A stretch of DNA of 64,000 bases. Source: Notamacropus eugenii. Taxonomy: Eukaryota; Chordata; Mammalia; Diprotodontia; Macropodidae. Below, one piece after another: positions 37,945-48,816 of this stretch. The notes beneath the pieces were generated by a model that was not told the origin of the DNA, made no database searches, and saw nothing but the letters and a program-made list of their open reading frames with translations. A program made the position numbers and the translations under genes. The DNA lies in NCBI RefSeq assembly GCF_028372415.1, contig NC_092875.1, forward strand, positions 148,517,856 through 148,581,855, in the 5' to 3' direction. The stretch's first letter is position 1, and each line of letters starts with the position of its first letter.

Positions 37945-38700
37945 TTTTTTTATTCAGCATTTATCAAAGGCTTTATGTCCTCTGTGGCTCAGTGCTATGG
38001 GAGATGTGAAACAGGTAAACAAATAACTTTGACTCAAGGAAGAATATAATGTGAGGCAAGAGATATGAATAAATTGGTAGAGATGACTTCTATTAGTAGG
38101 AAACAAGAAACATTTCTATAGCAATCCAGGGCTTGTTGTGTTACCCAGTATCCCACCTGCAAGTGCCATTCCTATGGTGCCCAATTCAGGTAGTTGTTGA
38201 AAACCTCCAAAATCTTCAGCTGACAGGGATGGGGGAGTGGGTACCATGGGAGGCTTGAAGGAACAATTGGTGATGTAGGAATGGATCTGAGTCTCATCTG
38301 CATAGGTATGTTAATTGAACCTTTGGCAGCTGTAGAGGTAGCTAGCACACACTAAGTGAGAGAGAATTAAGAAAAAATATAAGAAGGCCCATGGCATATA
38401 GCTTTATGGTTTACACTCAGTATGCATTATTATATAGATGAAAAATTAGCCAAAGAGACTGAGAAGGAGTGGTCATACAGAGGATTTTTAAAGACAAGAG
38501 AAACCTGGGAAATGCTTGGAGGCAGCACAGATGAAACCAGTAGTTAAGGAAAGATTGAAAATCAAGCAATGTTTGCAATCTGCTGTAGAAGATGGAAAGA
38601 TATGGGATCGAGGGTATTTGTGGAAGGATTGCTCTTATTGAGGAAAGAGGTCATCCCTTTATCTGAGTCTAGATTAGAGGAAAAGGTGTTGTGAAATATC
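37945..38700 (+). repeat. Ancient interspersed repeat (unassigned family), including a distal part
   Basis: 'cagcatttatcaaaggcttt' and 'cagtgctatgggagatgtga' fit the family start. 'ctgagtctcatctgcatagg' and 'aggaaagaggtcatcccttt' appear to be a distal portion absent from the shorter copies. Confidence 0.4.
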
Positions 38701-38784
38701 TTAAATTTGCAGGTCACTAAACACAAACTCAGATCTTTTTTATATGAATTGTTCTCTGCCTAAAATTCCTCTTTCCTGTGCTTG

Positions 38785-39013
38785 GGTGGTATAGTAGATA
38801 TCGTATAGGACTTGGACTCAGAAACACTTAAGTTTGAATCCCTCACTTACTGTGTGACCCTGGGAAAGTCACTTAACCTCTCCTTGCCCCAGTTTCTTCA
38901 TCTGTAAAATAGAATAATAATAGCACCTACCTCAGAGGGTTGTTGTGAGGATCAAATGAGTTAACATATGAAAAGCACTTTGTAAAACTTTAAACACTAT
39001 GTAAATGCTAACT
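38785..39013 (+). mobile_element. MIR-type CORE-SINE
   Basis: 'gtgtgaccctgggaaagtca', 'gtttcttcatctgtaaaata', 'gttgttgtgaggatcaaatg', 'gcactttgtaaaactttaaa'. Confidence 0.85.
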
Positions 39014-39265
39014 TCTTATTGTTCAGTGATGTCCACCTCTTCTCAATCCATTTTTGAGGGTTTTCTTGGCAAAGATACTGGAATGGTTTGCCATTTCCTT
39101 CTCCAGCTCATTTTCACAGATGATAAGACTGAGGCAAACAGGGTTAAGCAACTTGCCTAGGGTCACACGGCTAATAAATGTCTAGGGCCAGATTTGAACT
39201 CATAATGATGAGTCTTCCTGATTCCAGACCTAGCCACTCTGTCCTCAGCTCCACTGAGCTGCTCA
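39014..39265 (-). mobile_element. Marsupial CORE-SINE (Mar-1-like)
   Basis: 'tggtttgccatttccttctc', 'cagggttaagcaacttgcct', 'gatttgaactcataatgatg'. It lies tail to tail with the preceding MIR. Confidence 0.85.
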
Positions 39266-39309
39266 AATGCGCGCTTAAAATTATGCAATTGCTTATTTTG
39301 AATTCTAGC

Positions 39310-39860
39310 GTAGGCCTTTACTTTTATCACCATTGAATTTAATCATCTCAGATTCAGCCTATCAAATCCATCTAGCATACGATTATGTAGTTCACCTTTT
39401 TTCCATCTTTTCACAAGGAAATCATGACGGGCTTTGTCAAATGCATCTCAAAAGTTGAAGTATATTATTTCTATTATCTTCTATTCATCTGCCAACTACC
39501 ATTCATCTAATAAACTCTGTCAAAAAGGGAAATGAGAATAGTTGAGCATGACCTATATTTTGATAAACTCATGCCAGCTCTTAGTGATCACTACTTCTCT
39601 TTCTAAATGCTTATGATCCATCCCTTTAATAATACATTCTAGAATTCTTAATGAATTGGAGCGAAACATCATTATTCAAAAAATTCATTTTCCTATTTTT
39701 TTGGTTGAAAATCAGGACAGATACTTGCCTCTACTTCCACAGTACCAATCTCAATCACTATGATTTGGGAGGAACATACCAACAGCAATCACGTTCGCCT
39801 TTTCTTTCAGTAACCAAAAATGCTATTCATTCAGGTCCGGTGATTTGATCGCCCTAAAGG
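39310..39860 (-). mobile_element. CR1/L3-type LINE, reverse-transcriptase fragment
   Basis: The minus strand encodes a decayed CR1-like RT segment: 'ILECIIKGMDHKHLEREVVI', 'TKSWHEFIK' and 'DAFDKARHDFLVK', matching the CR1 pattern 'ILEQIIK...KHLE...VI...QHGF' and 'KAFDTVSHDILL'. Stops and indels are frequent. Similarity may extend right to about 40400. Confidence 0.65.
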
Positions 39861-40439
39861 CAGCAGCTAGGCATTCTCATGTCATCTTTCTCACTTAGCT
39901 CATATTTCAGCTCCTTCTTAACAATTTTTATTTTGTCTTTCCCAACCTCAAAATTGCTTTCCTTGTTAAAGGAAACAAAAGTGTTATAGTAGTTTAGTAA
40001 TTCTGCCTTCTCTCCTTTGTTTTTCCTTCCTTTGATCTTTTGTTCTCACCATAGCTAACAAAGCCTTTATGGGCATCCTTAGCACAAATGGACTCTGGTC
40101 ATTGTGAACTTTACCCTGACACTGTTCTCTTAGCACCACACTACACTTCTCTGCTTATTCTCAGTTACTTACCTTTGTCTCCTTGGTTCACACTCTTCCC
40201 CTTCCTGTCTTTTGGGTATTCTGGAAAAACTGTTGTCTCTTTTCTGTTCCACAAATCTATCATTTCTTTAGACTATACGGCCTAAATGTCCCTGCTAAAT
40301 CCTGGGGTCCTATGTGCCTTGCTAAATGGACCTTGAGATGATTATTTAAGCCTTCTTCAGAAAACATCCATCAGCACTGCTTCCTCCCAGGTCCAAACTG
40401 CTCACTGCAGCCAAATTTATTAATATGTTCAGTTATCAA

Positions 40440-40692
40440 CTTACTTTTGTTGCTGTTAAGTCATTTACTCATGTCCAACTCTTTGTAACTTCTTTTATGG
40501 GATTTTTTTGGCAAATATACTGGTGTGGTTTGCCATTTCCTTCTCCAGGGTCTCCATTTACAATTGAGGAAACTGAGACAAAGAGATTTTTTTTTTTAAG
40601 TGACTTGCTCAGTTTTACATAGCTTGGATTTGAACTCAGGTCCTTCTAATTCCAGGCCCAGCATTCGATCCATTGCACCACCTAGCTGCCTT
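40440..40692 (-). mobile_element. Marsupial CORE-SINE (Mar-1-like)
   Basis: 'tggtttgccatttccttctc', 'ggatttgaactcaggtcctt', 'gatccattgcaccacctagc'. Confidence 0.85.
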
Positions 40693-40929
40693 ATCAATTT
40701 ACTGCTTCGCCTTAATCTGAACAGTAACAAAACAGCATCCCCTTTTCTCTATAGGCAGATGAAAAATCACAAAGACAACACCTGGAAATATAATTTGAAA
40801 GGGCTTTATCATTCCAACAGCTATATCGCCCTATAAACACATTCCATCCTACCTCGAGGACTATCTTTGGAGTTAGAAAAGACTGGTAGTGATCACCCAG
40901 TCCAACCATCCTCATTGTACATTCCTCTT

Positions 40930-41335
40930 CTAAACTCTTTCAATCTGCCAAGCTATCCTATGTGTTCCTCACGTACAACACTTGATTTCCTGTCTCCCCT
41001 CCTTTGCACTGGCTATTGCCCATTCCTGAAATGGATTCTTTCCTCACCTCCACTGGTGAATTCAACATTCTACACGAAACTTTTCCAATAGGTGGTGTGT
41101 AGAAGAGCGTTCTCCAACTGCTTATGTGCCCCCTCCAAAACTACCTTCTATATACTACTTTTTGACAACCTACTTACATTTACTCTTTGTACTCATTCTA
41201 TATGTGTTTATATATGTAATTTGTCCTCTCTCCCCTTGACCCACTTAGAATGTCAGATCCTTGACAGTAAGAATTGTGTCACTCTTTGTATCCGTAGCCA
41301 GCACATAACAGGCACTTAATAAATACCTTTTGACT
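40930..41335 (+). mobile_element. L2 LINE 3' end
   Basis: 'cttagaatgtcagatccttg', 'ttgtatccgtagccagcaca', 'aacaggcacttaataaatac'. Upstream C/T-rich sequence fits the L2 C-terminal/3'UTR region. Confidence 0.7.
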
Positions 41336-41339
41336 TGTC

Positions 41340-41485
41340 TTTTTGATTAATTTTATAGTTGAAAAAACTAAGATCCAGAAAGGAAAAATTACTTGTCCAA
41401 GGTCCCTCAAGTGGTTAATGGCAGAGCCACAAATTAAACTATATTTCCTGATACCAGTTTCAGTGCTTTTTCTACTCTGACTTTC
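41340..41485 (-). mobile_element. MIR fragment
   Basis: 'agttgaaaaaactaagatcc', 'acttgtccaaggtccctcaa', 'ttttctactctgactttcag'. Confidence 0.55.
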
Positions 41486-41499
41486 AGGTTACTTGGTCT

Positions 41500-42590
41500 G
41501 ATTAGTTGAAAAGGTTTAGGTTTAGGTCTCCAGGATCAACTCCTTCTTTCCCTGCCCCCTCCAAATGGGTTGTGAAATCACTGAGGAGGTAAATCCTTGC
41601 TGCTGAAAAGGAGGGGGGAGCTATTATGGCTATCTATATGCCAGGCAATTCCCTGTAACTTCTGTATTTGCTTCTCCCCTTTCCTAGGCTCACCTTCCTT
41701 TTCTTCTATTTCCTCTGCACCCCCCCCCCCCAAATCCTGAAATATCCCTCCCACCCTTCCCCAAGAGGGAGAGACATGGCTCCATTATGTTTTGTATATT
41801 TGTTACATCCTGAGGCCTACAACTAAGTATAAAGGATTGAGTCAAGTTCCAGAAAGTCAGTTCTGCAGCTCTGTCCTTTAGATCTCCTCTTTGAGGTACT
41901 GTGTGGCCTGGTACAAGATGTAACTGCAAACCCAAATATAGACAGATCCCTGAAGGAACACCCAATGTGCTCCACCAGCATCTGGTTGTAGAGGTTCAAC
42001 AACAGGGCTAAAAAGCAAATAAAGAGAGGAAATGAGGAAGGGTCCAAAGCTAGAGAAACAAGGCTATTGGCAAGTCTCCATTCGTATCCACTCACATGCT
42101 ACATCACCATTAATGCAAAGGATGGACTGCTTTTAATCGCCATATATGGATGGGCATCTGAGTGTTTTCTTTCTGGTTCAGGTGTGGATGGAGCGTTTGT
42201 ATTTTATTTCTTTTAATTGTTCCCAGTTGTGTGCCTCATTTCTTCATCTACTGCTAAAAGCCCTAGACATTTCCCATACATAGGAAGCTCTGTGCTTCTG
42301 AGCCCAGCCCCTTTGGGACATCAGAGAGAACTTCTGTACTCCTGATGAATATAGAAAAGACTTCAGTCAGAGCTCATTTGTTCATGTTCATCAGACACTG
42401 TACACGCTACAGAAAGCCTATAGAAATGATGGGTGTGGGAGCTCACACATCAGAGAGTCCATCCAGAAGGGAGACAGCGTATGTAGTGGGAAGAACCTTC
42501 ATTTTGGAGTTAGAAGACCTGAGATCTAATCCCACAAAACAAACTGCCCCCAAGTATTTAGCACAGTGACTGACTCCCAAAAGAAGCTTA
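41500..42590. other. Mostly unassigned, possibly single-copy DNA
   Basis: It contains a 14-base C run near 41710 and a MIR head-like fragment near 42490-42535. No exon-like structure is recognised. Confidence 0.35.
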
Positions 42591-42723
42591 ATCTGTCAGT
42601 CAACTAGCATTTATTAAACCAGGCACTTTGTTAAGTACCAGCAGAAAATAAGTACTTGTTCTCAAGGAGTTCACCATGTAATGGAGGAGACAACATAGAA
42701 ACAATTATATATAAATAAGATGC

Positions 42724-42729
42724 AGAGAA

Positions 42730-42786
<57 letters not shown>
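42724..42786. repeat. (GA)n microsatellite
   Basis: Nearly pure GA units with a few interruptions. Confidence 0.95.
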
Positions 42787-42862
42787 AATTGGGGGTAGAA
42801 TTAGAGGGAAGGTATTAAGATTAAGGTGGACCAGGAAAGGCTTCTTACAGAAGGTGAGATTT

Positions 42863-43317
42863 ATTTTAATTTAATTTTTTTTTGTTGTTTTCAGCATTCA
42901 CTCTGATAAAATTTTGAGTTCCAAATTTTTTCTCCCTCTCTCCCCTACCCCTCTCCCCAAGATGGCATGCAATCTGCTATCGGTTATACATGTACAATCA
43001 TATTAAACATATTTCCATATTAGTCATGTCATGAAAGAAGAATCAGAATAAAAGGGAAAAACCATGAGAAAGAGGGGAGAAAAGAAAATAACATGCTTCG
43101 ATCTGCATTCAGACTCCATAGCTCTTTCTCTGGACGTGGACAGCATTTTCCATCATGAGTCTTCTGGAGTTGTCTTAGATCCTTGTATTGCTGAGAAGAG
43201 CTAAGTCTATCAGAGTTGGTCACTGCACAGTGCTGATGTCAGTGTGTACAATGTTCTCCTGATTCTGCTCACTTCACCTAGCAGCAGTTCAGGTAGCACA
43301 GGTTTTTCTGAAATCCA
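42863..43317 (-). mobile_element. 5'-truncated L1 with clear target-site duplication
   Basis: A T-rich start (poly-A complement) is followed by L1 3'UTR sequence ('gataaaattttgagttccaa', 'gcatgcaatctgctatcggt', 'ctggacgtggacagcatttt') to 43317. AGAAGGTGAGATTT flanks both sides (42849-42862 and 43318-43331). The low divergence from other 3'UTRs suggests a fairly young insertion. Confidence 0.93.
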
Positions 43318-43502
43318 AGAAGGTGAGATTTTAACTGAAGCCAGGGAAGCTTGGAGATGGAGATGAAGAGAGAGAATGTTACAGGCATGGAGGAAAGCAA
43401 TAAGAATGATGAGAGTTTGAGAAACAGCAAGGAGGACATTGTCATTCTCACTAGCCACCATGCCACTGCAGAAGGCATGCATTAGTATCCTTCTCAAATC
43501 CT

Positions 43503-43730
43503 AGGGCACCTAGATGATCCAATGGATAGAGTGGAGTCAGGAAGACCTGAGTTCGAATCTGGCCTCAGACACTTACTAGTTCTTACTAGTTGTGTGACCC
43601 TGGGCAAGTCATTGATTTGCCTCATTTTCCTCATCTATAAAATGAGCTGGAGAAGGAATTGGCAAATCACTCCAGTATCTATGCAAAGAAAACCTCAAAT
43701 GGGGTCATGAAGAGTTGGACATAACTGAAT
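43503..43730 (+). mobile_element. Marsupial CORE-SINE (Mar-1-like)
   Basis: 'gaagacctgagttcgaatct', 'tgtgtgaccctgggcaagtc', 'gctggagaaggaattggcaa', 'ggggtcatgaagagttggac'. Confidence 0.9.
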
Positions 43731-43734
43731 GTAA

Positions 43735-43850
43735 TTTCCTTGTGATCAAGAATGGTCTTTATTTATGTTTTTCTCCATTATGGGCATCTCCAGCACTTAG
43801 TACAGAGCTTGGCACAGAGTAAGCACTTAAATGCTTTCTCATTCAATGCG
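43735..43850 (+). mobile_element. L2 LINE 3' tail
   Basis: 'gggcatctccagcacttagt', 'cagagcttggcacagagtaa'. Confidence 0.65.
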
Positions 43851-43899
43851 TCATTTGTTCAAATAAATAGATTATAATTTCCAGGAGGGCAAAGTGAGG

Positions 43900-44012
43900 A
43901 CTAGAAGCAGGAAAGTCTTTACGTAGGAGGCAGAATTTGATCTCTCAAATTTTTAAATGATGTAGGAATTCTAAGAAGAAGAAATGAGAAGAATACCAAT
44001 AGTTCCTATTTG
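43900..44012 (+). repeat. Ancient interspersed repeat fragment
   Basis: 'taggaggcagaatttgatct' and 'aggaattctaagaagaagaa' are collinear with the middle of the copy at 25845. Confidence 0.4.
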
Positions 44013-44094
44013 GACCTATAGCATTTATTCCATGTTTGAATCTACTAATTCTAGTTCTACTGGTAATTCTAATGCCTACCCGGCTAATGGTTCC

Positions 44095-44232
44095 CTTATC
44101 GTTTGAAGCCTCTGTCTGTGGAACTTAGGGTTTAAGTCTTGGCTCTACTACTTATTTGTTGCAAAAGTCACAACCCCTCAACTAGGCCTCAGTTTCTTCA
44201 TCTGTAAAATAAGGTTACTTTACAGAGTACAA
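44095..44232 (+). mobile_element. MIR fragment
   Basis: 'ttaagtcttggctctactac', 'cctcagtttcttcatctgta'. Confidence 0.65.
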
Positions 44233-45384
44233 TAACCAATTTCTGCTTGATAAATGAAAAAATAGTCCTAATAATTACAGCTATCCCAAAATGAAATGGG
44301 TTGCTTCATAAGGTAGTATGCTTCTCATTACTTAATGTTTTTATTTCTGGCAGATACCTGACCACTTAACATGACTGTAGGAAGGATCCTTTCATAAGGG
44401 ATTTGAGTTACATGAACTGTACAACATTATGGTCCTGTGCAACACTGAGATTTTAAGTATAAATGTAAGAATGACCAAAATATATAAAAAACATGTGATA
44501 CTAAGGAATTGAGCATTTAGTTATAAATACCTATGTTGTGCTGGTCTGCTTTGGCCCAAAAGATAGGTTTGGATTTATTTTAAAAAGACCAGTTAGTAGC
44601 TGGACTAGAAGTCAAGTTGCACTCTGGGAAAAACCTCCCCCTTCCCCACAGGACAAACTGTGGTCTAAGGAAAATAAGTCTTTCTTTTCCTTGAGGGAAT
44701 GATTCTCTTTCTTTCCTTATCCCTGTAGTGTAAATGGAGAGTAGAATCAATTTTATTGTTAATGAGAGAAAATAAGTACTGTCAGTGAGTCCTTGGAGAT
44801 GTTCAGTTACCCACTCTGGGAAATGGATAAGTTAGGGATGCCTGCCTGGAAACCTGAAAAGGACCTCTCTTTCCTGTCCACAGCTAGGCCGAGGAGGTAG
44901 AATTTGCCATATTCTACTGTGCAACCAAGTTGTAATAAGAAGGGTCTGAATTGTGAGGAGTTGATGCCATGGAGGAGGAGAAAAAAACTATGTGTTGGAA
45001 AGGCTATAGAATGGAGGCTAAGTTTATGTACTAAAGACTTGATCATTACAAACTGACTGTACTTTGCAAATTGTCATTCTGGCCTTTATAAGACATTGCA
45101 CATCAAGTGACCACAAGACCTTTTCTGTTCTAATGGCAATGTATCAGATTTGTTCAACCGACCTTGGAAAGAAGGAAGGCTAGCATTTGTAACTATCCCT
45201 GACAACTGGCCAGGAAGAGGGTAAAACAGACCAATGCTGTGTTTGCAATGGGACAAAGAACTTTTGATTTGGTAATGAATGACTCTCTCCAACCTGTAAG
45301 AATCAATGAGAGTGAAATGACTTTTCCAATTAATTGTTTTAAACCAAGTGACCTGCTTAATAAATACATAATTTTGGACAAGTG
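44233..45384. other. Unassigned, possibly single-copy DNA
   Basis: About 1.1 kb with no recognised repeat or exon, unusual for this repeat-dense interval. Confidence 0.35.
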
Positions 45385-45588
45385 TTTATGGAATCAGATT
45401 TAGAGCTGGAAAGGGCCTTGGAGATCATTGTGTTGAACCCTGTAATTTACTAGATGAGGACCTGAGGCACAGAGAGGTGAAGTGATTTGGTTAGGATCAT
45501 AGAGCTACTAAATAGCTGAAGTGGTGTTTGAACTCACATCACCTTGACTGTGAGTCCAGTGCCTTCTGTATTCAATCTTGCTTCTTTA
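45385..45588 (-). mobile_element. MIR-like CORE-SINE
   Basis: 'gatttagagctggaaagggc', 'gaggcacagagaggtgaagt', 'gtttgaactcacatcacctt'. Confidence 0.6.
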
Positions 45589-45765
45589 AGACTAGGCTTA
45601 TGTCACAGATAATTATATTGAATTACTGGGGGCTAGGTAGAACAAGAAAAACAAATGGTTTTTATTTTACAGTACTAATTTCATTATTTCATACATTCAA
45701 CCACCTAATAGGTGAGGATGTTATAGGTGGGTTGATTTTTTATTATAAAAATAAATTAACCTTGG
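45589..45765 (+). repeat. Orphan repeat unit, copy A (no SINE)
   Basis: A unit of about 175 bases ('gggggctaggtagaacaaga', 'ttttattttacagtactaat', 'aataggtgaggatgttatag') repeated at 47540-47808. It fits no SINE or LINE known to me. Confidence 0.7.
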
Positions 45766-45959
45766 TAATTTCTATTAAATTGGTGGATATAGTGAAGAAG
45801 AAAAGAACTTAGGTTAATTTAAGCTAACTACAAAGGGCAGTGCAAATAAGTAATGAATATGTTTCATCTTTAAAAAGACAGAATCTGAATTTATATTTTA
45901 CTAAGTTATCGGTAAGTTTATTTGGTGCTTGTCAGAGTTGCTGGCATGACAGGGCCAGA

Positions 45960-46660
45960 AAGTTTAACAGCATTTGACAACTTCGAACAGTCATCTCTCT
46001 TCCTGGATATGTTCTCTTTGCTTGGTTTTTGCCATGCTATTCACACTACCGGTTTTCCTTACTCTATTGCTTCTTTACTGGGTCATTTTCCATCTTCCCA
46101 CGCTTTTAATCATTCTCCTACAGACTTCTCTTCTGGGACATCTTCTTTTCTCTCTTTGAATTTTTTCCCTTGGTGATTTCACCAGCTCCCATGTCTTTGA
46201 TTATCATCTCTACTCAGATAACTCCCAAATCTATACAGTCAACCCTAACTCTCTCTAGCCCTCTTGCCATGCCAAAATTGCTTGATATGTACTTCTACTG
46301 GAATATTTCATTGGCATCTCAAGCTAATATGTTAAAAACAGAACTGATTATATTCTTATCTAATAAGCACATCTTCCAGACTTTGCTATTCCTGTTGAAG
46401 AAACTACTATTCTCGGAAAAAATCCTTTCCTGTTGTCCCCACTGCCCACATTATGAGGTCAAATTTTATTCGTGTGGCCTCCACATCTTTTATTCCTGCA
46501 TCACTCTTCTCCCCACTTGTAGATCAACTCTTCTCTATTGTGACGCTCTCCTAACCTGTTGGTTCCTTCTGTACTATCTTTAAATATGTCCATCTCTTCA
46601 ATCCTTAAAAAAGTCTTCATTAGGCCCTACTATCCACCCAAGATCTTATTCTATAGCTCT
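45960..46660 (+). mobile_element. L2 LINE reverse-transcriptase fragment
   Basis: 'gctcccatgtctttgattat' and 'ctactcagataactcccaaa' encode the L2 RT stretch before and at the catalytic motif. 'ctaatatgttaaaaacagaa' (LNMLKTEL-type) follows. Broken by stops. Confidence 0.6.
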
Positions 46661-46689
46661 CCTCTATTTCTCAGACCAATTTCTCAAAA

Positions 46690-46935
46690 GCAGGACTGCA
46701 CAATATATGGCCCACGAGCTTCTTGCAGCCTGCCAGAGGATTTCAGGAAGCCCACAAAAAATGTGTGGTTGCCACTGCACACGCTCTCCTGTTTGTCATG
46801 TGACTGGCAGCAACCAACCACCATCAGTCTGTCTCTAATCTAACCTATCTGTGACCCAAAGAAGTCTAGCTTATTTTAATTTTGACCCCTACCTACTGCC
46901 AGGTTGTGAAGGTCTGCTCAAAAGCATGGAGGCAT
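46690..46935. repeat. Possible hAT-type DNA transposon remnant
   Basis: 'aggactgcacaatatatggc' resembles the 'ctgcgcaacctgcggcccg' start common in mammalian hAT elements. No terminal inverted repeat could be paired. Low confidence. Confidence 0.25.
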
Positions 46936-47364
46936 ATACGTGATGCTTCTGTTTCACCTCTAATTTGTTCCTCAACTCTTTGGCTTCCAATTGCATCACT
47001 TGGTGGAAATCTCTGTCTTCAAAATTACTAATAATCATTTAATTTCCAAGTTTGATGGTCCTTTTCTCTTTCATTCTTCCTGTTCTATCTACAGTACTTA
47101 CACTTTTGATCATTTTCCCTTCCTTAATACTCTCTCCTTTCTGAGTTTTTGTGACACTTTTCTCTTATGATTCTTCTCCTATTTGTCTGACACTACTTCT
47201 CAATTTCCTTTGCTGGTTCATCATATCACACCTCTAACTGTGGGTGTTCCCCAAGGTTCTTTTCTATGGCCTCTTCACTTCTCCCTCTAAATTTTCTCTT
47301 GGTAATCTTATTAGCTTCCATGGATTTAACTATCATCTCTATGCAGGTGATTTGCTGATTACCT

Positions 47365-47382
47365 ATCTTTCTACCTATCTAC

Positions 47383-47430
<48 letters not shown>

Positions 47431-47432
47431 GA
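47365..47432. repeat. (TATC)n microsatellite
   Basis: About 15 tetramer units directly after the L2 catalytic motif. Confidence 0.95.
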
Positions 47433-47539
47433 CCTAGATAGATATCAATATCAAATGTATAGAATATAAAGAAATACAGAAAAAAATATATATGTATACA
47501 TGTCTGTGTGTATATTCACACACATACATGAAGTCTTTT

Positions 47540-47808
47540 AGACTAGACTGGTGTCACAAATGGTTAAATTGAATTCCTGGGGGCTAGGTAGAATGAAAGG
47601 GGGAAAGGACTTTTATTTTACAGTAGTAATTTCATTCACTCAAAACAAAATCAAGTGCAAGTCATGTCATCATTTCACTGATGGCATGGTCTTCTTTGGC
47701 AACGAAGGATGAACACAACAATTTCACTATTTCATATATTTAAGTGCCTAATAGGTGAGGATGTTACAGGTGGGTTTTTTTTTAATAAATTATAAAAATT
47801 AATTAACT
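47540..47808 (+). repeat. Orphan repeat unit, copy B (with SINE insertion)
   Basis: Aligns with 45589-45765 except for an 83-base RTE-SINE piece and a second copy of AATTTCA. See the matching finding. Confidence 0.7.
47637..47719 (+). mobile_element. 5'-truncated RTE-tailed SINE with target-site duplication
   Basis: 'tcaagtgcaagtcatgtcat' to 'ttctttggcaacgaaggatg' and an (ACA) tail. Flanked by AATTTCATT (47628-47636) and AATTTCACT (47720-47728). Confidence 0.88.
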
Positions 47809-47814
47809 GTATGT

Positions 47815-47945
47815 CTCTCTGTGTATATGTGTACATATACACACATATATACACACATGTATAACATATACAATGTTTTCACACATATATATGTATAGAT
47901 AGATAAGTAGATAAATAGATGGATATTTACATATATACAGCCTCA
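47815..47945. repeat. TA/CA/GATA-rich simple repeats
   Basis: Successive 'tatatgtgtacatatacaca' and 'gatagataagtagataaata' runs. Confidence 0.85.
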
Positions 47946-48816
47946 GTCTCTCTCCTGAGTTTCAGTTCTGATTCAGTCCAGTTGTCTAGCAGACTTTTCA
48001 AATGGGCTGTCCTAGAAACATTTCTAAATTTAATACAACATATCTAAAACTGAAATCATTATCTTTCTCCCCAAAGCCTCTCCTTTTCCATACTCCTCTA
48101 TTTTTTTTGATGGCACTACCATCCTTTTAGTATCACAGAAATATAACTTTAACATTAACCTGGACTCTTCATTGTCCCTCACCCCACACATCAAATCAGT
48201 TGTCACATCTTACTGCTTTTATCTTTATAACATTTCTCATATCAGACCCTTTCTTTCCACAGCTACCACCTTAGTTCATGTCCTCATCATCTCTCATCTA
48301 GATGACTGCAACACCCTTCTAATTGGTCTCCCTGCCTCAAGTCTCTCCCCATTCCAGTCCATCCTACACAGAGCTACCAAAGTAATTTTCTTTAAGCATA
48401 GATTTGATCATACGCCTCTCTTGCTCAATCAACTGCAATGACTTCCTATTACTCAGTGACTCCTGGGAAAACATATACACTCTTTTTGGTTTTTAAAGCT
48501 CTATATGAACCTCACTCCAACTTACCTTTCCAGTCTCATTAGACATCACTTCCAACATCTTCCACTTTGTGATCTAGGCATTTTTCTCTCTGTTCCTCTC
48601 ATAGGATACTCCACCACCCATTTTCATGCCTTTTGATTGGCCATTGCTAGAATATACTTTCTTTTTGCCACAGCCTGAAAAGTCCTTCCTTTTCTTTAAG
48701 ACAAATCTCAAGCACCACCTTCTGCACTAAGCCTTTTCTAATTGTTTAAACTGCTAATCAATAAATAAATCAGTTAGTTAACTAGCATTTATTAAGCCCT
48801 TACAAAGTGTCAAGCA

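Larger units (their letters stand above)
42596..43495 (+). repeat. Ancient interspersed repeat, split by an L1
   Basis: The left half starts 'tcaactagcatttattaaac' and 'caaggagttcaccatgtaat', with a long (GA)n run at 42724-42786. The right half resumes at 43318 with 'gaagccagggaagcttggag' and continues to 'gcaaggaggacattgtcatt'. The order matches 25845-26290. Confidence 0.65.
47130..48755 (+). mobile_element. L2 LINE, RT to C-terminus, interrupted
   Basis: The RT motif region GVPQGS ('gtgttccccaaggttctttt') and FNYHLYAGD (47325-47351, Asp-Asp motif changed to Gly-Asp) is followed by a TATC microsatellite and the orphan repeat copy B. From about 47950 the RT C-terminal part returns: 'SLTPHIKSVVTSYCFYLYNI', 'HLDDCNTLLIGLP' and 'HRATKVIFFKHRFDHTPLLL'. 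The 3' tail probably reappears at 51900-52115 beyond a HAL1-like insertion. Confidence 0.75.
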
